Source: Affinundibacterium baiyunense
Lineage (GTDB): Bacteria > Pseudomonadota > Gammaproteobacteria > Burkholderiales > Burkholderiaceae_D
Length of the DNA stretch: 64,000 nt
Assembly (NCBI RefSeq): GCF_018139645.1
Contig: NZ_JAGSPM010000005.1
Coordinates: 256,277 to 320,276 of the forward strand
Direction: 5' to 3'
Position numbers and translations under genes: made by a program
Notes under the pieces: generated by a model
Told to the model about the DNA's origin: nothing
Databases searched by the model: none
Seen by the model: only the letters and a program-made list of their open reading frames with translations
Part shown: positions 1 through 9,805 of the stretch, piece after piece
How positions within the stretch are numbered: the stretch's first letter is position 1
How the letters are laid out: every line of letters begins with the position of its first letter

Positions 1-37
1 CTGCCAATATGATGCCTTTACGTTGAGTTTGCGTCAT
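1..37 (-). CDS. rfbA: Glucose-1-phosphate thymidylyltransferase, N-terminal fragment (partial at window edge)
   Basis: Only the first 12 codons lie in the window. They read M-T-Q-T-Q-R-K-G-I-I-L-A, the usual start of RmlA/RfbA, which in the family continues into the G-G-S-G-T-R-L nucleotide-binding loop. The enzyme makes dTDP-glucose from dTTP and glucose-1-phosphate, the step before RfbB. It follows rfbB on the same strand with a 59-base gap, fitting an rfbBA operon for dTDP-L-rhamnose. The rest of the gene is outside the window, so completeness cannot be judged. Confidence 0.8.
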   Translation of the reverse strand, partial: MTQTQRKGIILA

Positions 38-96
38 GTAGGTCTCTTCTTTTTGGTTTTCTGAGATGTCTTGGTTGCTACGGATTTACTCAGGGC

Positions 97-1158
97 TTAT
101 GCCTGATTTTGATATTGCAGATTAACCCAATTCTTGTATTCGCCAGAGAGAACTTGTTCGGTCCATGCATCGTTTGCCAAGTACCAGCTAATCGTTTTAC
201 GCAAACCAGTTTCAAATGACTCGGCTGGTTTCCAACCAAGTTCGCGCTCAATTTTGCGTGCGTCAATCGCATAGCGTTTATCGTGGCCGGGTCTATCTTT
301 TACATGGCGAATTTGATCGCGATAGCTGCCATTCGCTTTTGGCTGCAATTCATCTAGTAGATCGCAAATGGTGTGCACCACATTTAAATTGGTTTTTTCG
401 TTCCAACCACCGATGTTATAGGTTTCACCCGGACGACCCGACTCTAAAACGCGGCGAATGGCAGCGCAATGGTCGCTCACGTATAACCAATCTCTGACTT
501 GGCTACCATCACCATAGATCGGTAAATCTTTTCCGGCGCGAGCATTGGTAATTACCAGTGGAATCAGTTTTTCTGGAAAGTGCAGAGGACCGTAGTTGTT
601 GGAGCAATTGGTGGTTAAGGTCGGTAAACCATAAGTATGGTGGTAAGCGCGGACCAGATGATCGGATGCAGCTTTTGATGCAGAGTAAGGGCTATTCGGC
701 GCGTAAGGGGTGGTTTCCGTAAATGGCGGATCATTCGCTTCTAAGCTGCCATACACCTCATCGGTTGAAACATGCAAAAAGCGAAATGCCGCTTTTTCTG
801 CATCTGGCAGAGCTTGCCAATAGCTCCGAACGGATTCTAAAAGGCTAAACGTGCCGTTGACATTGGTTTCGATGAAAGCGGCAGGACCATGAATCGAACG
901 GTCAACATGGCTTTCTGCTGCAAAATGAACAATCGCTCGGGGTTGGTGCTCTTGTAATAGACGATTAACCGTTGCTTTGTCATTAATGTCGGCATGCACA
1001 AACAAATGACGTGTGTCATCTTTTAGTGAACTGAGATTATTAAGATTGCCAGCATAGGTGAGCTTATCCAGATTAATGACCGCCTCATTATTTGTTGCGA
1101 GCCAATTCAGAACAAAATTTGCGCCAATGAAGCCTGCGCCGCCAGTCACTAAAATCAT
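97..1158 (-). CDS. rfbB: dTDP-glucose 4,6-dehydratase
   Basis: This 353-residue extended short-chain dehydrogenase converts dTDP-glucose to dTDP-4-keto-6-deoxyglucose, the second step of dTDP-L-rhamnose synthesis for surface polysaccharide. The Rossmann NAD loop GGAGFIG is at residues 6-12, the STDEVYG motif at 131-137 and the catalytic YSASK at 158-162. The length is normal for RmlB. The reading frame runs 14 codons further upstream to a TTG, but the ATG at 1158 starts directly at MILVTGG, as in the family. It is the first gene of an rfbBA unit leading off the left edge and is divergent from grpE. Confidence 0.95.
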   Translation of the reverse strand: MILVTGGAGFIGANFVLNWLATNNEAVINLDKLTYAGNLNNLSSLKDDTRHLFVHADINDKATVNRLLQEHQPRAIVHFAAESHVDRSIHGPAAFIETNVNGTFSLLESVRSYWQALPDAEKAAFRFLHVSTDEVYGSLEANDPPFTETTPYAPNSPYSASKAASDHLVRAYHHTYGLPTLTTNCSNNYGPLHFPEKLIPLVITNARAGKDLPIYGDGSQVRDWLYVSDHCAAIRRVLESGRPGETYNIGGWNEKTNLNVVHTICDLLDELQPKANGSYRDQIRHVKDRPGHDKRYAIDARKIERELGWKPAESFETGLRKTISWYLANDAWTEQVLSGEYKNWVNLQYQNQA

Positions 1159-1352
1159 GCTGAAATCCGATCTTGAATGTTTTTTTATGAAAGTCCGCAA
1201 TTTTACGCCACTTGGGTGTTATTTCGGTATCTGAGTAGTGCTTTTTATACCTCACTGGATATGTGAGTTGCAATTAAGGCAATTTGAATTCCATATTCCT
1301 CACTTTTTGCTAAGTTATTTATGTTTTTTACGCAAAAAAGCGCATTTTTCCT

Positions 1353-1380
1353 CTTGAATTGTCGAATACCCACCTCATTT
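1353..1380 (+). promoter_or_regulatory. Sigma32-type heat-shock promoter of grpE
   Basis: CTTGAAT (1353-1359) and CCTCATTT (1373-1380) are separated by 13 bases. The sigma32 consensus is CTTGAAA and CCCCATnT with similar spacing, so each box has one mismatch. It lies about 35 bases upstream of the grpE ATG, where a heat-shock promoter is expected. Sequence match only. Confidence 0.7.
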
Positions 1381-1415
1381 ACAGGGGCAATGCTTGATTT
1401 TTATGGAGATTGTGA

Positions 1416-1994
1416 ATGCAAGAGCAAGATAAACCAGTAGAAAATACTGAAACAATAGCAACATCAGTTGATGTTGAAGCCTTACAGGCAGCTGCTGCAC
1501 AAAATCAGGTTGAACCTGAGGCGGTCATCGAGCCAGGTGTTTCTGCTGAGACCTTAGCGCAGCTAGAAGCGAAAGTGCTGGAATTGCAAGATGCGTTTAT
1601 GCGTGCCAAGGCGGAAGGTGAAAATATTCGCCGTCGTGCGCAAGAAGATATTTCAAAAGCACATAAATTTGCGATTGAAAGCTTTGCAGAATCTTTAGTC
1701 CCAGTAAAAGATAGTCTCGAGATGGGCTTGAAAGTTGAAACGCAAACGGTCGAATCAATTAAAGAAGGTGTTGAGATGACTTTAAAGCAACTCAATGCCG
1801 CTTTCGAGAAAAATCGCCTGCTTGAGGTTAATCCACAACAGGGTGAGAAACTTGATCCGACCAAGCATCAAGCGGTATCGATGGTGCCTGCAGAACAAGA
1901 AGCAAACACGATTGTGACAGTCTTGCAAAAAGGTTACATGATTGCAGATCGTTTGTTGCGTCCAGCATTGGTGACCGTTGCACAGGGTAAGTAA
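1416..1994 (+). CDS. grpE: Nucleotide exchange factor GrpE
   Basis: GrpE is the nucleotide exchange factor of DnaK: it releases ADP and resets the chaperone cycle in the cytoplasm. The 192-residue product has an acidic, low-complexity N-terminus, a long helical segment (about residues 50-115) that forms the dimer coiled coil, and a C-terminal beta domain with the conserved pattern L-D-P-x-x-H-Q-A-V-S near residues 148-157. The length is typical. The ATG at 1416 is preceded by a GGAG ribosome-binding site. A sigma32-like promoter lies upstream and dnaK follows after a 248-base gap. Confidence 0.95.
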   Translation: MQEQDKPVENTETIATSVDVEALQAAAAQNQVEPEAVIEPGVSAETLAQLEAKVLELQDAFMRAKAEGENIRRRAQEDISKAHKFAIESFAESLVPVKDSLEMGLKVETQTVESIKEGVEMTLKQLNAAFEKNRLLEVNPQQGEKLDPTKHQAVSMVPAEQEANTIVTVLQKGYMIADRLLRPALVTVAQGK

Positions 1995-2127
1995 ATTCAG
2001 CAAGTAATATTGATTTGGAGAGCGCCTAAATGCGCTCGTTGTGCGCTGTAAATCAGTCTAGAACGAGATAAAAACAGCAAAAAGTAAGAGAAAACGCATA
2101 AAAATCTAAAGAAAATGCGAAAAGTAT

Positions 2128-2153
2128 CTTGAAAAGCAGTTTATTTGCCATAC
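2128..2153 (+). promoter_or_regulatory. Possible second sigma32-like promoter, in front of dnaK
   Basis: A perfect CTTGAAA (2128-2134) is followed after 11 bases by TGCCATAC (2146-2153), which keeps only the CCAT core of the sigma32 -10 box. The spacing is slightly short. A promoter here would let dnaK be induced separately from grpE, and the 248-base gap makes a separate promoter plausible. Confidence 0.4.
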
Positions 2154-2242
2154 ATCAGAAACAGAAGGGCACAGTTTGATGATTTTTGCAAAGTGTGGCT
2201 CGCCAAGTTCAAAAATATAATTTTTAAGGATAGGGAAATATC

Positions 2243-4180
2243 ATGGGAAAAATGATCGGTATTGATTTGGGTACAACCAACTCTTGCGTCGCTGTAATGG
2301 AAGGCGGCCAGCCAAAAGTGATCGAAAATGCAGAAGGTGCGCGTACCACGCCATCCATTATTGCGTATCAAGAAGATGGCGAAATTTTGGTTGGTGCATC
2401 AGCAAAACGCCAAGCAGTGACTAATCCAAAAAACACTTTGTATGCGGTAAAGCGCTTGATCGGTCGTAAGTTTGATGAAAAAGAAGTACAAAAAGACATC
2501 GGCTTGATGCCATACAGCATTTCTAAAGCAGACAACGGTGATGCATGGGTTTCAGTGCGTGACAAGAAATTGGCGCCGCCGCAAATTTCTGCGGAAGTGT
2601 TGCGTAAGATGAAAAAGACCGCTGAGGACTATCTCGGTGAAGAAGTAACAGAGGCGGTTATTACTGTTCCTGCTTACTTTAACGATGCACAACGTCAAGC
2701 GACTAAAGATGCAGGTCGTATCGCTGGTTTGGACGTAAAACGTATCATCAACGAACCAACAGCAGCGGCATTGGCATTCGGTCTCGACAAAAAAGAAAAA
2801 GGCGATCGTAAGATTGCTGTATATGACTTGGGTGGTGGTACGTTCGACGTTTCCATTATCGAAATCGCTGACGTCGATGGCGAAATGCAATTCGAAGTAT
2901 TGTCGACTAACGGCGATACTTTCTTGGGCGGCGAAGACTTCGACCAACGTGTGATCGACTACATCATTGACGAGTTCAAGAAAATCAATGGTTTGGATTT
3001 GTCTAAAGATCCTATCGCTTTGCAACGTATCAAAGCATCTGCAGAACGCGCGAAGATCGAACTGTCTAGCTCACAGCAAACAGAAATCAATGAGCCATAT
3101 ATCGCGATGGCAAACGGCGCACCTGTGCATTTGAACTTGAAAATCACTCGCGCTAAGTTGGAAGCTTTGGTTGAAGAGTTGATTCAAAAAACCATCGAGC
3201 CATGCCGCTTGGCAATCAAAGATGCAGGCGTAAAAACCTCTGACATCGATGATGTGATCTTGGTTGGTGGCATGACTCGTATGCCGAAAGTGCAAGAATT
3301 GGTCAAAGAATACTTCGGTAAAGAACCACGTAAAGACGTGAATCCTGATGAAGCGGTTGCGGTTGGTGCGGCGATTCAAGGTTCTGTCTTGTCTGGCGAT
3401 CGTAAAGACGTCTTGTTGTTGGACGTAACACCATTGTCTTTGGGTATCGAGACATTACACGGTGTGATGACGAAGATGATTCAGAAGAACACAACGATTC
3501 CAACCAAGTTCAGCCAAGTGTTCTCCACTGCGGATGACAACCAACCTGCGGTAACGATTAAAGTGTTCCAAGGTGAACGTGAAATCGCAGCTAAGAATAA
3601 AGCGTTGGGTGAATTCAATTTGGAAGGTATCCCACCAGCAGCACGTGGTACACCACAAATTGAAGTGACTTTTGACATTGATGCCAACGGTATTCTGCAC
3701 GTCGGCGCGAAAGATAAAGGTACGGGTAAAGAGAACAAGATCACCATTAAGGCAAACTCAGGTTTGACCGAAGAAGAAATTCAAAAAATGGTGAAAGACG
3801 CGGAATTGAATGCGGAAGAAGACAAAAAAGTCAAAGAATTGGCTGAGTCTCGCAATCAAGGTGATGCATTGGTTCACTCAACCAAGAAAGCTTTGGCTGA
3901 ACACGGCGATAAGTTAGAAGCTGGTGAGAAAGAGAAAATTGAAGCCGCGATTAAAGAGTTGGAAGATGTCTTGAAATCAGGCGATAAAGCTGAGATCGAT
4001 ACCAAGCTCGGTAACTTGTCGACAGTATCACAAAAGTTGGGTGAAAAAGTGTACGCAGACATGCAAGCACAGCAAGCCGCTGCTGGCGGCGCAGCAGGTG
4101 CGGCACCTGGCGCAGATGCGAAACCACAAGATGATGATGTAGTCGATGCTGACTTTAAAGAAGTGAAAGACAGCAAGTAA
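2243..4180 (+). CDS. dnaK: Chaperone protein DnaK (Hsp70)
   Basis: DnaK is the ATP-dependent Hsp70 chaperone, acting with GrpE and DnaJ in cytoplasmic protein folding. The 645-residue protein starts [18 protein letters not shown], the phosphate-1 loop of the actin-like ATPase. It has the second phosphate loop [11 protein letters not shown] near residue 195, the [11 protein letters not shown] linker region near 393, a substrate-binding beta domain, a helical lid and an Ala/Gly/Gln-rich tail ending in an acidic [12 protein letters not shown] segment typical of DnaK. The ATG has an AAGGA ribosome-binding site. A second Hsp70, HscA, is encoded at 53530-55395. Confidence 0.98.
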   Translation: MGKMIGIDLGTTNSCVAVMEGGQPKVIENAEGARTTPSIIAYQEDGEILVGASAKRQAVTNPKNTLYAVKRLIGRKFDEKEVQKDIGLMPYSISKADNGDAWVSVRDKKLAPPQISAEVLRKMKKTAEDYLGEEVTEAVITVPAYFNDAQRQATKDAGRIAGLDVKRIINEPTAAALAFGLDKKEKGDRKIAVYDLGGGTFDVSIIEIADVDGEMQFEVLSTNGDTFLGGEDFDQRVIDYIIDEFKKINGLDLSKDPIALQRIKASAERAKIELSSSQQTEINEPYIAMANGAPVHLNLKITRAKLEALVEELIQKTIEPCRLAIKDAGVKTSDIDDVILVGGMTRMPKVQELVKEYFGKEPRKDVNPDEAVAVGAAIQGSVLSGDRKDVLLLDVTPLSLGIETLHGVMTKMIQKNTTIPTKFSQVFSTADDNQPAVTIKVFQGEREIAAKNKALGEFNLEGIPPAARGTPQIEVTFDIDANGILHVGAKDKGTGKENKITIKANSGLTEEEIQKMVKDAELNAEEDKKVKELAESRNQGDALVHSTKKALAEHGDKLEAGEKEKIEAAIKELEDVLKSGDKAEIDTKLGNLSTVSQKLGEKVYADMQAQQAAAGGAAGAAPGADAKPQDDDVVDADFKEVKDSK

Positions 4181-4200
4181 TCTAGCGGAAAGTAAGTCAA

Positions 4201-4310
4201 AGCCTCTAAACACAGAGGCTCAGAGACACAGAGGTTCACAGAGAAAAACAGATGCTTTAGTTGTTTTTCTTTGTGCCTCTGTGTCTCTGTGTTGAGAGGT
4301 TTAGAAGCTT
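4201..4310. repeat. Large imperfect inverted repeat of the dispersed CTCTGTG type, between dnaK and dnaJ
   Basis: Two arms of about 45 bases (4203-4249 and 4262-4306) are nearly perfect reverse complements and consist of short alternating CAGAG and CACAG units. The transcript could form a stem of over 40 base pairs. Read on the minus strand the element translates as ETQRHKEK and SVNLCVSEPL, a peptide pattern I remember as a common artefact of a dispersed repeat present in many unrelated bacterial genomes. It sits exactly between dnaK and dnaJ and could attenuate transcription or protect the dnaK mRNA 3' end. Confidence 0.75.
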
Positions 4311-4350
4311 GATAAACGCAATACTCTAATGAAAACAAGGTGTAATCGAG

Positions 4351-5472
4351 ATGGCGAAGCGTGATTTTTACGAAATTCTGGGCGTTGCAAAAAATGCCTC
4401 AGATGATGAAATCAAAAAGGCTTATCGCAAGCTGGCGATGAAATATCATCCGGACAGAAATCCAGACAGCAAAACTGCGGAAGACAAATTTAAAGAAGCA
4501 AAAGAAGCTTATGAAATGCTGTCTGATCCGCAAAAACGCGAAGCTTATGACCGCTATGGTCACGCTGGTGTCGATCCTAATATGGGCGGCGGTGGCGGTG
4601 GTCACGGCGCTGGATTTGCTGATGCATTTGGCGACATTTTTGGCGACATTTTTGGCGGTGGTCGTGGCCGTAGCTCTGGTCCACAGGTGTATCGTGGTGC
4701 CGATTTACGCTACAACCTAGAAATTACCTTGGAGCAGGCGGCCAACGGTTTTGATACGACGATACGCGTACCAAGCTATGACGAATGCGAAACTTGTCAT
4801 GGATCTGGCGCCAAGCCAGGTACTTCCCCCGTCACTTGTACGACTTGTGCAGGTCACGGGCAAGTACGTATGCAACAAGGTCTGTTCAGTATTCAACAAA
4901 CCTGTCCTAAGTGTCATGGCACCGGCAAGATGATTACCGACCCATGTAATCCATGTAATGGAACTGGTCGCATCAAGCGCAACAAGACTTTGGAAGTGAA
5001 GATTCCTGCTGGTATCGATAACGGCATGCGGATTCGCTCTTCAGGTAATGGTGAGCCAGGTATTAATGGCGGTCCGCCAGGTGATTTGTATGTTGAGATC
5101 CATATCAAACCACATCAGGTTTTCCAGCGTGAAGGTGATGATTTGCATTGCGAAATTCCGATTTCCTTTGTTAAGGCCGCTTTAGGTGGCGACATCGAAG
5201 TGCCAACTTTAAGTGGTAAGGCGACATTTACGATCCCTGAAGGTACGCAATCGGGTAAAACTTTCCGCTTGCGTAGTAAAGGTGTTAAAGGTGTTCGTTC
5301 TGGCTATGCTGGTGATTTATTCTGCCACGTTGTGATTGAAACGCCAGTGAAGTTGACTGAGAAGCAGAAGGATTTGTTGCGTAGTTTTGAACAGCTGACG
5401 ACTGAAGGTGGTTCTAAACACAGCCCGCAAAGTAAATCTTGGATGGATAAAGTCAAAAAGTTCTTTGAATAG
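4351..5472 (+). CDS. dnaJ: Chaperone protein DnaJ (Hsp40)
   Basis: DnaJ is the DnaK co-chaperone: it delivers substrates and stimulates ATP hydrolysis. The 373-residue protein has the J domain (residues 1-70, with the HPD motif in KYHPDRNPD), a Gly/Phe-rich linker (about 75-115), four CxxCxGxG zinc-binding repeats (about 145-210) and the two C-terminal beta domains. It is a full-length type I DnaJ. It follows dnaK after 170 bases occupied by a large hairpin repeat and is closed by a rho-independent terminator at 5494. Confidence 0.97.
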   Translation: MAKRDFYEILGVAKNASDDEIKKAYRKLAMKYHPDRNPDSKTAEDKFKEAKEAYEMLSDPQKREAYDRYGHAGVDPNMGGGGGGHGAGFADAFGDIFGDIFGGGRGRSSGPQVYRGADLRYNLEITLEQAANGFDTTIRVPSYDECETCHGSGAKPGTSPVTCTTCAGHGQVRMQQGLFSIQQTCPKCHGTGKMITDPCNPCNGTGRIKRNKTLEVKIPAGIDNGMRIRSSGNGEPGINGGPPGDLYVEIHIKPHQVFQREGDDLHCEIPISFVKAALGGDIEVPTLSGKATFTIPEGTQSGKTFRLRSKGVKGVRSGYAGDLFCHVVIETPVKLTEKQKDLLRSFEQLTTEGGSKHSPQSKSWMDKVKKFFE

Positions 5473-5493
5473 AGAAGTTATTGATGGTAAATC

Positions 5494-5527
5494 AAAGCGC
5501 AGATAATTTTTTATCTGCGCTTTTTTT
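5494..5527 (+). terminator. Rho-independent terminator of the grpE-dnaK-dnaJ region
   Basis: A 13-base-pair stem (AAAGCGCAGATAA pairing with TTATCTGCGCTTT) with a short T-rich loop is followed directly by a run of seven Ts, 21 bases after the dnaJ stop codon. Confidence 0.9.
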
Positions 5528-5625
5528 ATGCTCGGACGTTTAAGGCTTTGATTTTGTGGGGTTTAATTCGATTGATTCCTCTAAAAAAGGTAAAATGTCG
5601 TCGCTAAAAATAAAGAGGGAAGAAT

Positions 5626-6291
5626 ATGAGAGAAGTTATACGCGGAAGCGTTACTCCGGATCAATTATTTGAAAATAATCGTGATTGGGCTGCAGAGATT
5701 CTGAGCCGCGATGCTAATTTTTTTAAAAAACTTGCAGAACAACAAAGCCCTGAATATCTGTGGATAGGTTGTGCAGATAGCCGTGTTCCCGCGAATGAAT
5801 TGTTGGGTTTATTGCCTGGTGAGTTATTCGTACATCGTAATATTGCTAACTTAGTTGTTCATTCCGATTTGAACTGTCTGTCGGTATTGCAATTTGCGGT
5901 AGATGTACTAAAGGTAAAACATATTATTGTTTGCGGCCATTATGGTTGCGGCGGTGTGCAAGCGGCTTTGACTGGTCGTCGTGTGGGTTTGGCTGATAAC
6001 TGGTTACGCCATGTACAAGATGTGCACCAAAAACATGAAAAATATTTAGGTGAAGTGCTGCCTGAGAAAGTACGTGTCGATCGCTTGTGTGAGTTGAATG
6101 TGATCGAGCAAGTGGTGAACGTCTGCCAAACGACAATCATTCAAGATGCTTGGGAGCGAGGTCAATCAGTTGAAGTGCACGGTTGGGTATATGGCATTCA
6201 AGATGGCTTGTTAAATGAGCTTGGTATGTCGATCAATTCACCACAAATGTTGGCGCCGCATTTGGAGCGCAGCTTGGCTCGTTATCAGTAA
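5626..6291 (+). CDS. can: Beta-class carbonic anhydrase
   Basis: This enzyme interconverts carbon dioxide and bicarbonate, supplying bicarbonate for carboxylation reactions in the cytoplasm. The 221-residue length is typical of the Can type. The beta-class zinc ligands are in GCADSRVP (Cys and the Asp-Arg dyad, about residues 48-55) and in CGHYGCGG (His and Cys, about residues 105-112). The ATG at 5626 has an AGAGGGA ribosome-binding site. It is a single-gene unit between two terminators and converges with the gene at 6416. Confidence 0.95.
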   Translation: MREVIRGSVTPDQLFENNRDWAAEILSRDANFFKKLAEQQSPEYLWIGCADSRVPANELLGLLPGELFVHRNIANLVVHSDLNCLSVLQFAVDVLKVKHIIVCGHYGCGGVQAALTGRRVGLADNWLRHVQDVHQKHEKYLGEVLPEKVRVDRLCELNVIEQVVNVCQTTIIQDAWERGQSVEVHGWVYGIQDGLLNELGMSINSPQMLAPHLERSLARYQ

Positions 6292-6340
6292 GTCTCGGTT
6301 ACTACTGCCATCAACGATACTTCGTTTGGCGTGTACATAG

Positions 6341-6379
6341 AAAAAAGGGAAATGCGACTTTTGCACATTTCCCTTTTTT
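6341..6379. terminator. Bidirectional terminator between can and the convergent receptor unit
   Basis: AAAAAAGGGAAATG and CATTTCCCTTTTTT form a stem with A- and T-tracts on the two sides, so it can terminate in either direction. It lies between the can stop (6291) and the stop of the convergent gene (6416). Confidence 0.85.
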
Positions 6380-6415
6380 ATTACTTAATACATTTTTTCT
6401 CTGAGATTAACTCGT

Positions 6416-7009
6416 TCAAAGTTTGAGTTTTTTCAACAATTCAGAACGAAATTGATTTGCGCTAGTTTCATTAGGAATTTCTCCAGCTAGTTGCTCAATG
6501 AGCCCACGTAAGTTAATAGCTTTATCAAAGTGATCTTGACATACGATTTCTGCAAATGGACCAATATAGATTGTCAACGTATCTTGTACTAACTTTTTGG
6601 TATCTGCGTTAATGCTAAAACTTGCTGGGCTAGCGACTGATGGCGTTGTAGGTGCCGCTGGTGCAGCCATCTTCGCCGTGACGCTTGCAGAGATACCTGA
6701 TAATTTGCCCGCAGCCTTTAACAAGGTCTCAAAAACAGTTTGATTTGAAAGCCCATCTCGGTTTGGTGCGATCTTGATCGTATCATCGAAGCGTAGTCGC
6801 ACACTTTGCATATTGCTTAAGCTATTTAGTGCCTCTTGTCCGCGCTGTCCTCGGCATAAAATCGAGGCGATATTCCCATTCTCTAAAAATACTTGTGCCA
6901 TACGATTATTATCGCTGACGAGAAAAATTGTCCCTGTTCGACCCTGTTCACACAATTGTTTGATGTCGTCGATGATCTCGAAGAAAGGGCTAAAGCTCTG
7001 CTGATTCAT
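6416..7009 (-). CDS. Conserved protein of unknown function, partner of the Cache-HAMP receptor
   Basis: I do not recognise a named family with certainty. The 197-residue cytoplasmic protein has an N-terminal domain (about 1-95) with alternating strands and helices, including G-R-T-G-T-I-F-L-V and V-F-L-E-N-G-N-I-A, which recalls DUF4388/PATAN-like modules. An Ala/Pro/Thr-rich linker (about 110-130) and a C-terminal helical domain (about 135-197) with Y-I-G-P-F-A-E-I-V follow. There is no signal peptide or membrane segment. The ATG at 7009 has a strong AAGGGGG ribosome-binding site and lies 11 bases after the upstream receptor gene, so the two form an operon. It may be the receptor's cytoplasmic effector; this is inference from context. 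Confidence 0.7.
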   Translation of the reverse strand: MNQQSFSPFFEIIDDIKQLCEQGRTGTIFLVSDNNRMAQVFLENGNIASILCRGQRGQEALNSLSNMQSVRLRFDDTIKIAPNRDGLSNQTVFETLLKAAGKLSGISASVTAKMAAPAAPTTPSVASPASFSINADTKKLVQDTLTIYIGPFAEIVCQDHFDKAINLRGLIEQLAGEIPNETSANQFRSELLKKLKL

Positions 7010-7020
7010 TGTGCACCCCC

Positions 7021-8106
7021 TTATTCAGCACTTTTCTTACGTAAGCGATCCATCGCCATTTTTACGCTAATGCCCATGCGTTCGATCGCTAAGGCTAAAG
7101 CGCCAATTTCATCGCCACGCTGAGTTTGCGGCATTTCTAAATCAAATTGACCGCGACTTAATTCTGAAGCGATTGTAGTCAATTCATTGATCGGCCGTGT
7201 CAATTGTTTACCAACTACAAAAGCAATACCGAATACTAATGCAATGGTGATCAAGATCAAATTACGTGCTTCTGCTTCCATTTTTTTGATTGAGCTATAT
7301 GCTTCATCGTAGTCTTGCTCAACGATGAGTGTCCAACCTTGTGGCAATTTGCGTTTGAATGCCAAAACATTTTTGTCGCCATCTTTATACGATGTTGGTT
7401 TGACGCTCGCTTCATCTAACGCAATGGCTGGATGATTGCTGAAATCTTGCAATGCAGTCTTTACCTTGTCGGCACGCCCATGCGCAATAACTTTATTGTG
7501 TTGATCTAACAAAATTGCGTGGCCGGTTTCACCAAGCTTGGTATCAACGATCGTTTTCGATACATCGGTCAAATTCATTACCATGGCGATGACGCCAGCA
7601 AGTTCGCCTGTGTTTTTGCGGATCGGTTCAGCCAAAACGTAGGATGGTTTTCCTGTGGTTTTACTTAACAATACTTCGCGACCAATCTTTGCCCCCTTTA
7701 AGATGGCTTGAACATAGCTACGGTCGCCGTAGTAATTCTGAGATTTGTCGTCACTTCGCCCAATATTGTCACCATTTAGGCCTATCGTTAAAGTTAAAAA
7801 TGAATACTCATAAGTCTCGGTCAATGCTTTTAATATGGGATTTTGTTTTTCTGCTTGCATAGAAGTCATGTCGTCTATGCGTGAGACTTGGCGTAAGGCG
7901 CGAATGTTCATGCTATCCCATGCATTGACGCCCATTTCAATCGTATCTGCAGTTGATATCATCGTCTGTGAGATATAGTTATCCATATCGCTACGGGCTT
8001 GCTTTGCATTGATATACCAAAGGCTGACTAGGGGAATCAGCGATACAAGCAATAAAACCAACAATAGTTTTTGAAAAATATTGAGGCCAAATTTTGTTTT
8101 TTTCAT
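7021..8106 (-). CDS. Cache-HAMP sensor protein without an output domain
   Basis: This 361-residue inner-membrane receptor has transmembrane helix 1 at about residues 10-30, a long periplasmic Cache-like sensor domain (about 35-275; contains YYGDRSYVQAILKGA and PSYVLAEPIRKN, typical of dCache folds), transmembrane helix 2 (about 280-300) and a HAMP domain (about 300-355; TRPINELTTIASELSRGQFD). It then ends. Chemoreceptors, kinases and cyclases of this layout carry a C-terminal output domain; here there is none, and no frameshift into one is visible. The ATG at 8106 is preferred over a TTG two codons upstream. It is cotranscribed with the small gene at 6416-7009, which may supply the output. 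Confidence 0.85.
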   Translation of the reverse strand: MKKTKFGLNIFQKLLLVLLLVSLIPLVSLWYINAKQARSDMDNYISQTMISTADTIEMGVNAWDSMNIRALRQVSRIDDMTSMQAEKQNPILKALTETYEYSFLTLTIGLNGDNIGRSDDKSQNYYGDRSYVQAILKGAKIGREVLLSKTTGKPSYVLAEPIRKNTGELAGVIAMVMNLTDVSKTIVDTKLGETGHAILLDQHNKVIAHGRADKVKTALQDFSNHPAIALDEASVKPTSYKDGDKNVLAFKRKLPQGWTLIVEQDYDEAYSSIKKMEAEARNLILITIALVFGIAFVVGKQLTRPINELTTIASELSRGQFDLEMPQTQRGDEIGALALAIERMGISVKMAMDRLRKKSAE

Positions 8107-8682
8107 GATCAAGTTTTCTTTGTGACTGGTTATCGGATGATATTTCGAGCATCAAAGTTCATAAATGCGCAATCATTAGCCGTTTCTACAAATGACTAAT
8201 GAATGAGCCAAACTAAATTTTTTTGGTCAAATTGGTGACCAGTGAATAAAGATGCGCAAATACAGATCGCTAGTTGTTTTCGAATCTGAAGATGTATTGG
8301 GGCTTTTAGAAGAAATTCCCTGCTTAAGTAATAAGCGGTATATTTTTCGAAAGTCGCGCAATATACCAGCTAGCCTCTTTTTTTCAATAGAGTTTTTTGC
8401 AATTTTGGATTAAAGAAGATTAAATATTGTTGAACGACTTAGTTAGAAGATTTTAGACTGATGCTTTTGGCAAGTAATTGTTTTTTATTGATGTTTAAAG
8501 TTTACTTTAGAGAATGATCGTTTAAGTTATTTATGTATTCTTCGTTGTTAACTTTTGCGCTGTCGATGACTTGTGGTTTGTAGAGGCCGCTTAAATAAAT
8601 CACAGAAATAAATCGTTTAAAACACGATTCATTTTGATAGCTGTTGTCGCATAATCACGAGTCCTTCTTCAGCGACATATTT
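8107..8682. other. AT-rich intergenic region between divergent genes, no gene seen
   Basis: This stretch separates the Cache-HAMP gene (minus) from the acyltransferase (plus). It is markedly AT-rich with many short T-runs. No coding frame, RNA gene or clear terminator is visible. It presumably holds both divergent promoters, but I could not place -35 and -10 boxes with confidence. Confidence 0.6.
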
Positions 8683-9801
8683 ATGCAATCCTTATCGATC
8701 AATTCACGTATCAACGGCCTCGATACCCTGCGTGCCTGCGCGATCCTGTTGGTTTTGATGTATCACTACATGGTATTTGTCAGCCATGAGCCTAGCTTTG
8801 GTTTTCTGAGTGAAATCGGTTGGGTTGGGGTCGATTTGTTTTTTGTCTTGAGTGGCTATTTGATCGGTAATCAAATATTTGCAGGTCTAAAAGGTGAGCA
8901 GGGATTTTCGCTCAAGACCTTTTATATCCGCCGCGCATTGCGAACATTACCGAATTTCTATGTGGTGCTGGCGATCTATTTTCTGTTTCCGGTCGAAGCA
9001 GGAGGTAACGCAGTAACGCCACTTTGGAAGTTTCTTACCTTCACACAAAATTTTGATTTAAAACCGGGCTCGGCATTTTCGCATGCGTGGTCGCTGAGTA
9101 TCGAAGAACAGTTTTATATCGTCTTGCCTTTGATAGCGATTGTTACGATTGCGACCTTAAAATCGGTTCGCGCCATGTGGTCCGTCTTGTTGTTAGCAAT
9201 GGCCGCGGCTGCAGGCATGCGTTATTGGATGTGGCAGCAAGTTGGTGATGACTATATCCAGTACTACATCCACATTTACTATTCAACTTGGTGTCGCTTT
9301 GATGAGTTGCTACCCGGCGTGGCATTGGCTATGTTGAAGAATTTTCATTCGCCGATTTGGACCCGCTCACTTAGGTACGGTCACCATAGTTTCATCGCGG
9401 GCGTGGTAACGACTGCGCTGGCGATGGTGTTGTTCACTCACTTTAGTTTTGTCGAAGGGCAGGGCTTTTTGTGGTTCACTACGACCTTTGTCTATAGCAT
9501 TTTAGCTTGTGGATTTGCGCTATTGACTTTGGCGGGATTAAGTCCCAATTCTTATCTATATCGGTTGCGCATCCACGGCGCATCTGTTTTAGCGCTGTGG
9601 TCGTATGCACTGTATTTAGTGCATAAACCGCTAATGAATGCTTTGCTACGTCCATTCCAAGCTTGGGATATTTCGGTGAAATCAGCGCTGGGAATTGCTG
9701 CGATGTTTGCAGTGAGTTTGTTAGCAGCGTATGTATTGTATCGATTCGTCGAGACACCGTTCATGCGCTTACGAGATCGTTATTTTCCGTATAAGGGATA
9801 A
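8683..9801 (+). CDS. Acyltransferase family 3 integral membrane protein
   Basis: This 372-residue OafA/NodX-type protein probably acylates a surface glycan or lipid; the substrate cannot be read from the sequence. It begins with R-I-N-G-L-D-T-L-R-A-C-A-I-L, and His in the first helix (M-Y-H-Y) is the family's catalytic-site signature. WVGVDLFFVLSGYLIG follows (about residues 46-61), and about ten hydrophobic helices run through the protein. The C-terminus has A-L-Y-L-V-H-K-P-L and the R-F-V-E-T-P signature. The frame continues upstream to a TTG at 8644, but the ATG at 8683 fits the family start. Neither has a strong ribosome-binding site. It ends 107 bases before the photolyase at 9909. Confidence 0.85.
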   Translation: MQSLSINSRINGLDTLRACAILLVLMYHYMVFVSHEPSFGFLSEIGWVGVDLFFVLSGYLIGNQIFAGLKGEQGFSLKTFYIRRALRTLPNFYVVLAIYFLFPVEAGGNAVTPLWKFLTFTQNFDLKPGSAFSHAWSLSIEEQFYIVLPLIAIVTIATLKSVRAMWSVLLLAMAAAAGMRYWMWQQVGDDYIQYYIHIYYSTWCRFDELLPGVALAMLKNFHSPIWTRSLRYGHHSFIAGVVTTALAMVLFTHFSFVEGQGFLWFTTTFVYSILACGFALLTLAGLSPNSYLYRLRIHGASVLALWSYALYLVHKPLMNALLRPFQAWDISVKSALGIAAMFAVSLLAAYVLYRFVETPFMRLRDRYFPYKG

Positions 9802-9805
9802 AAAA

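Noticed and set aside
3874..4338. Minus-strand open frame of 154 codons across the dnaK-dnaJ spacer
   Set aside because: It is the antisense of dnaK plus the translated repeat (ETQRHKEK and SVNLCVSEPL), a known type of artefact.
5572..5596. TTGATT and TAAAAT boxes upstream of can as a sigma70 promoter
   Set aside because: The spacer is only 13 bases, too short for a normal promoter.
8132..8140. FliA-like -10 (CCGATAA on the minus strand) upstream of the Cache-HAMP gene
   Set aside because: No matching TAAA -35 at the proper distance, so flagellar or chemotaxis sigma control is not supported.
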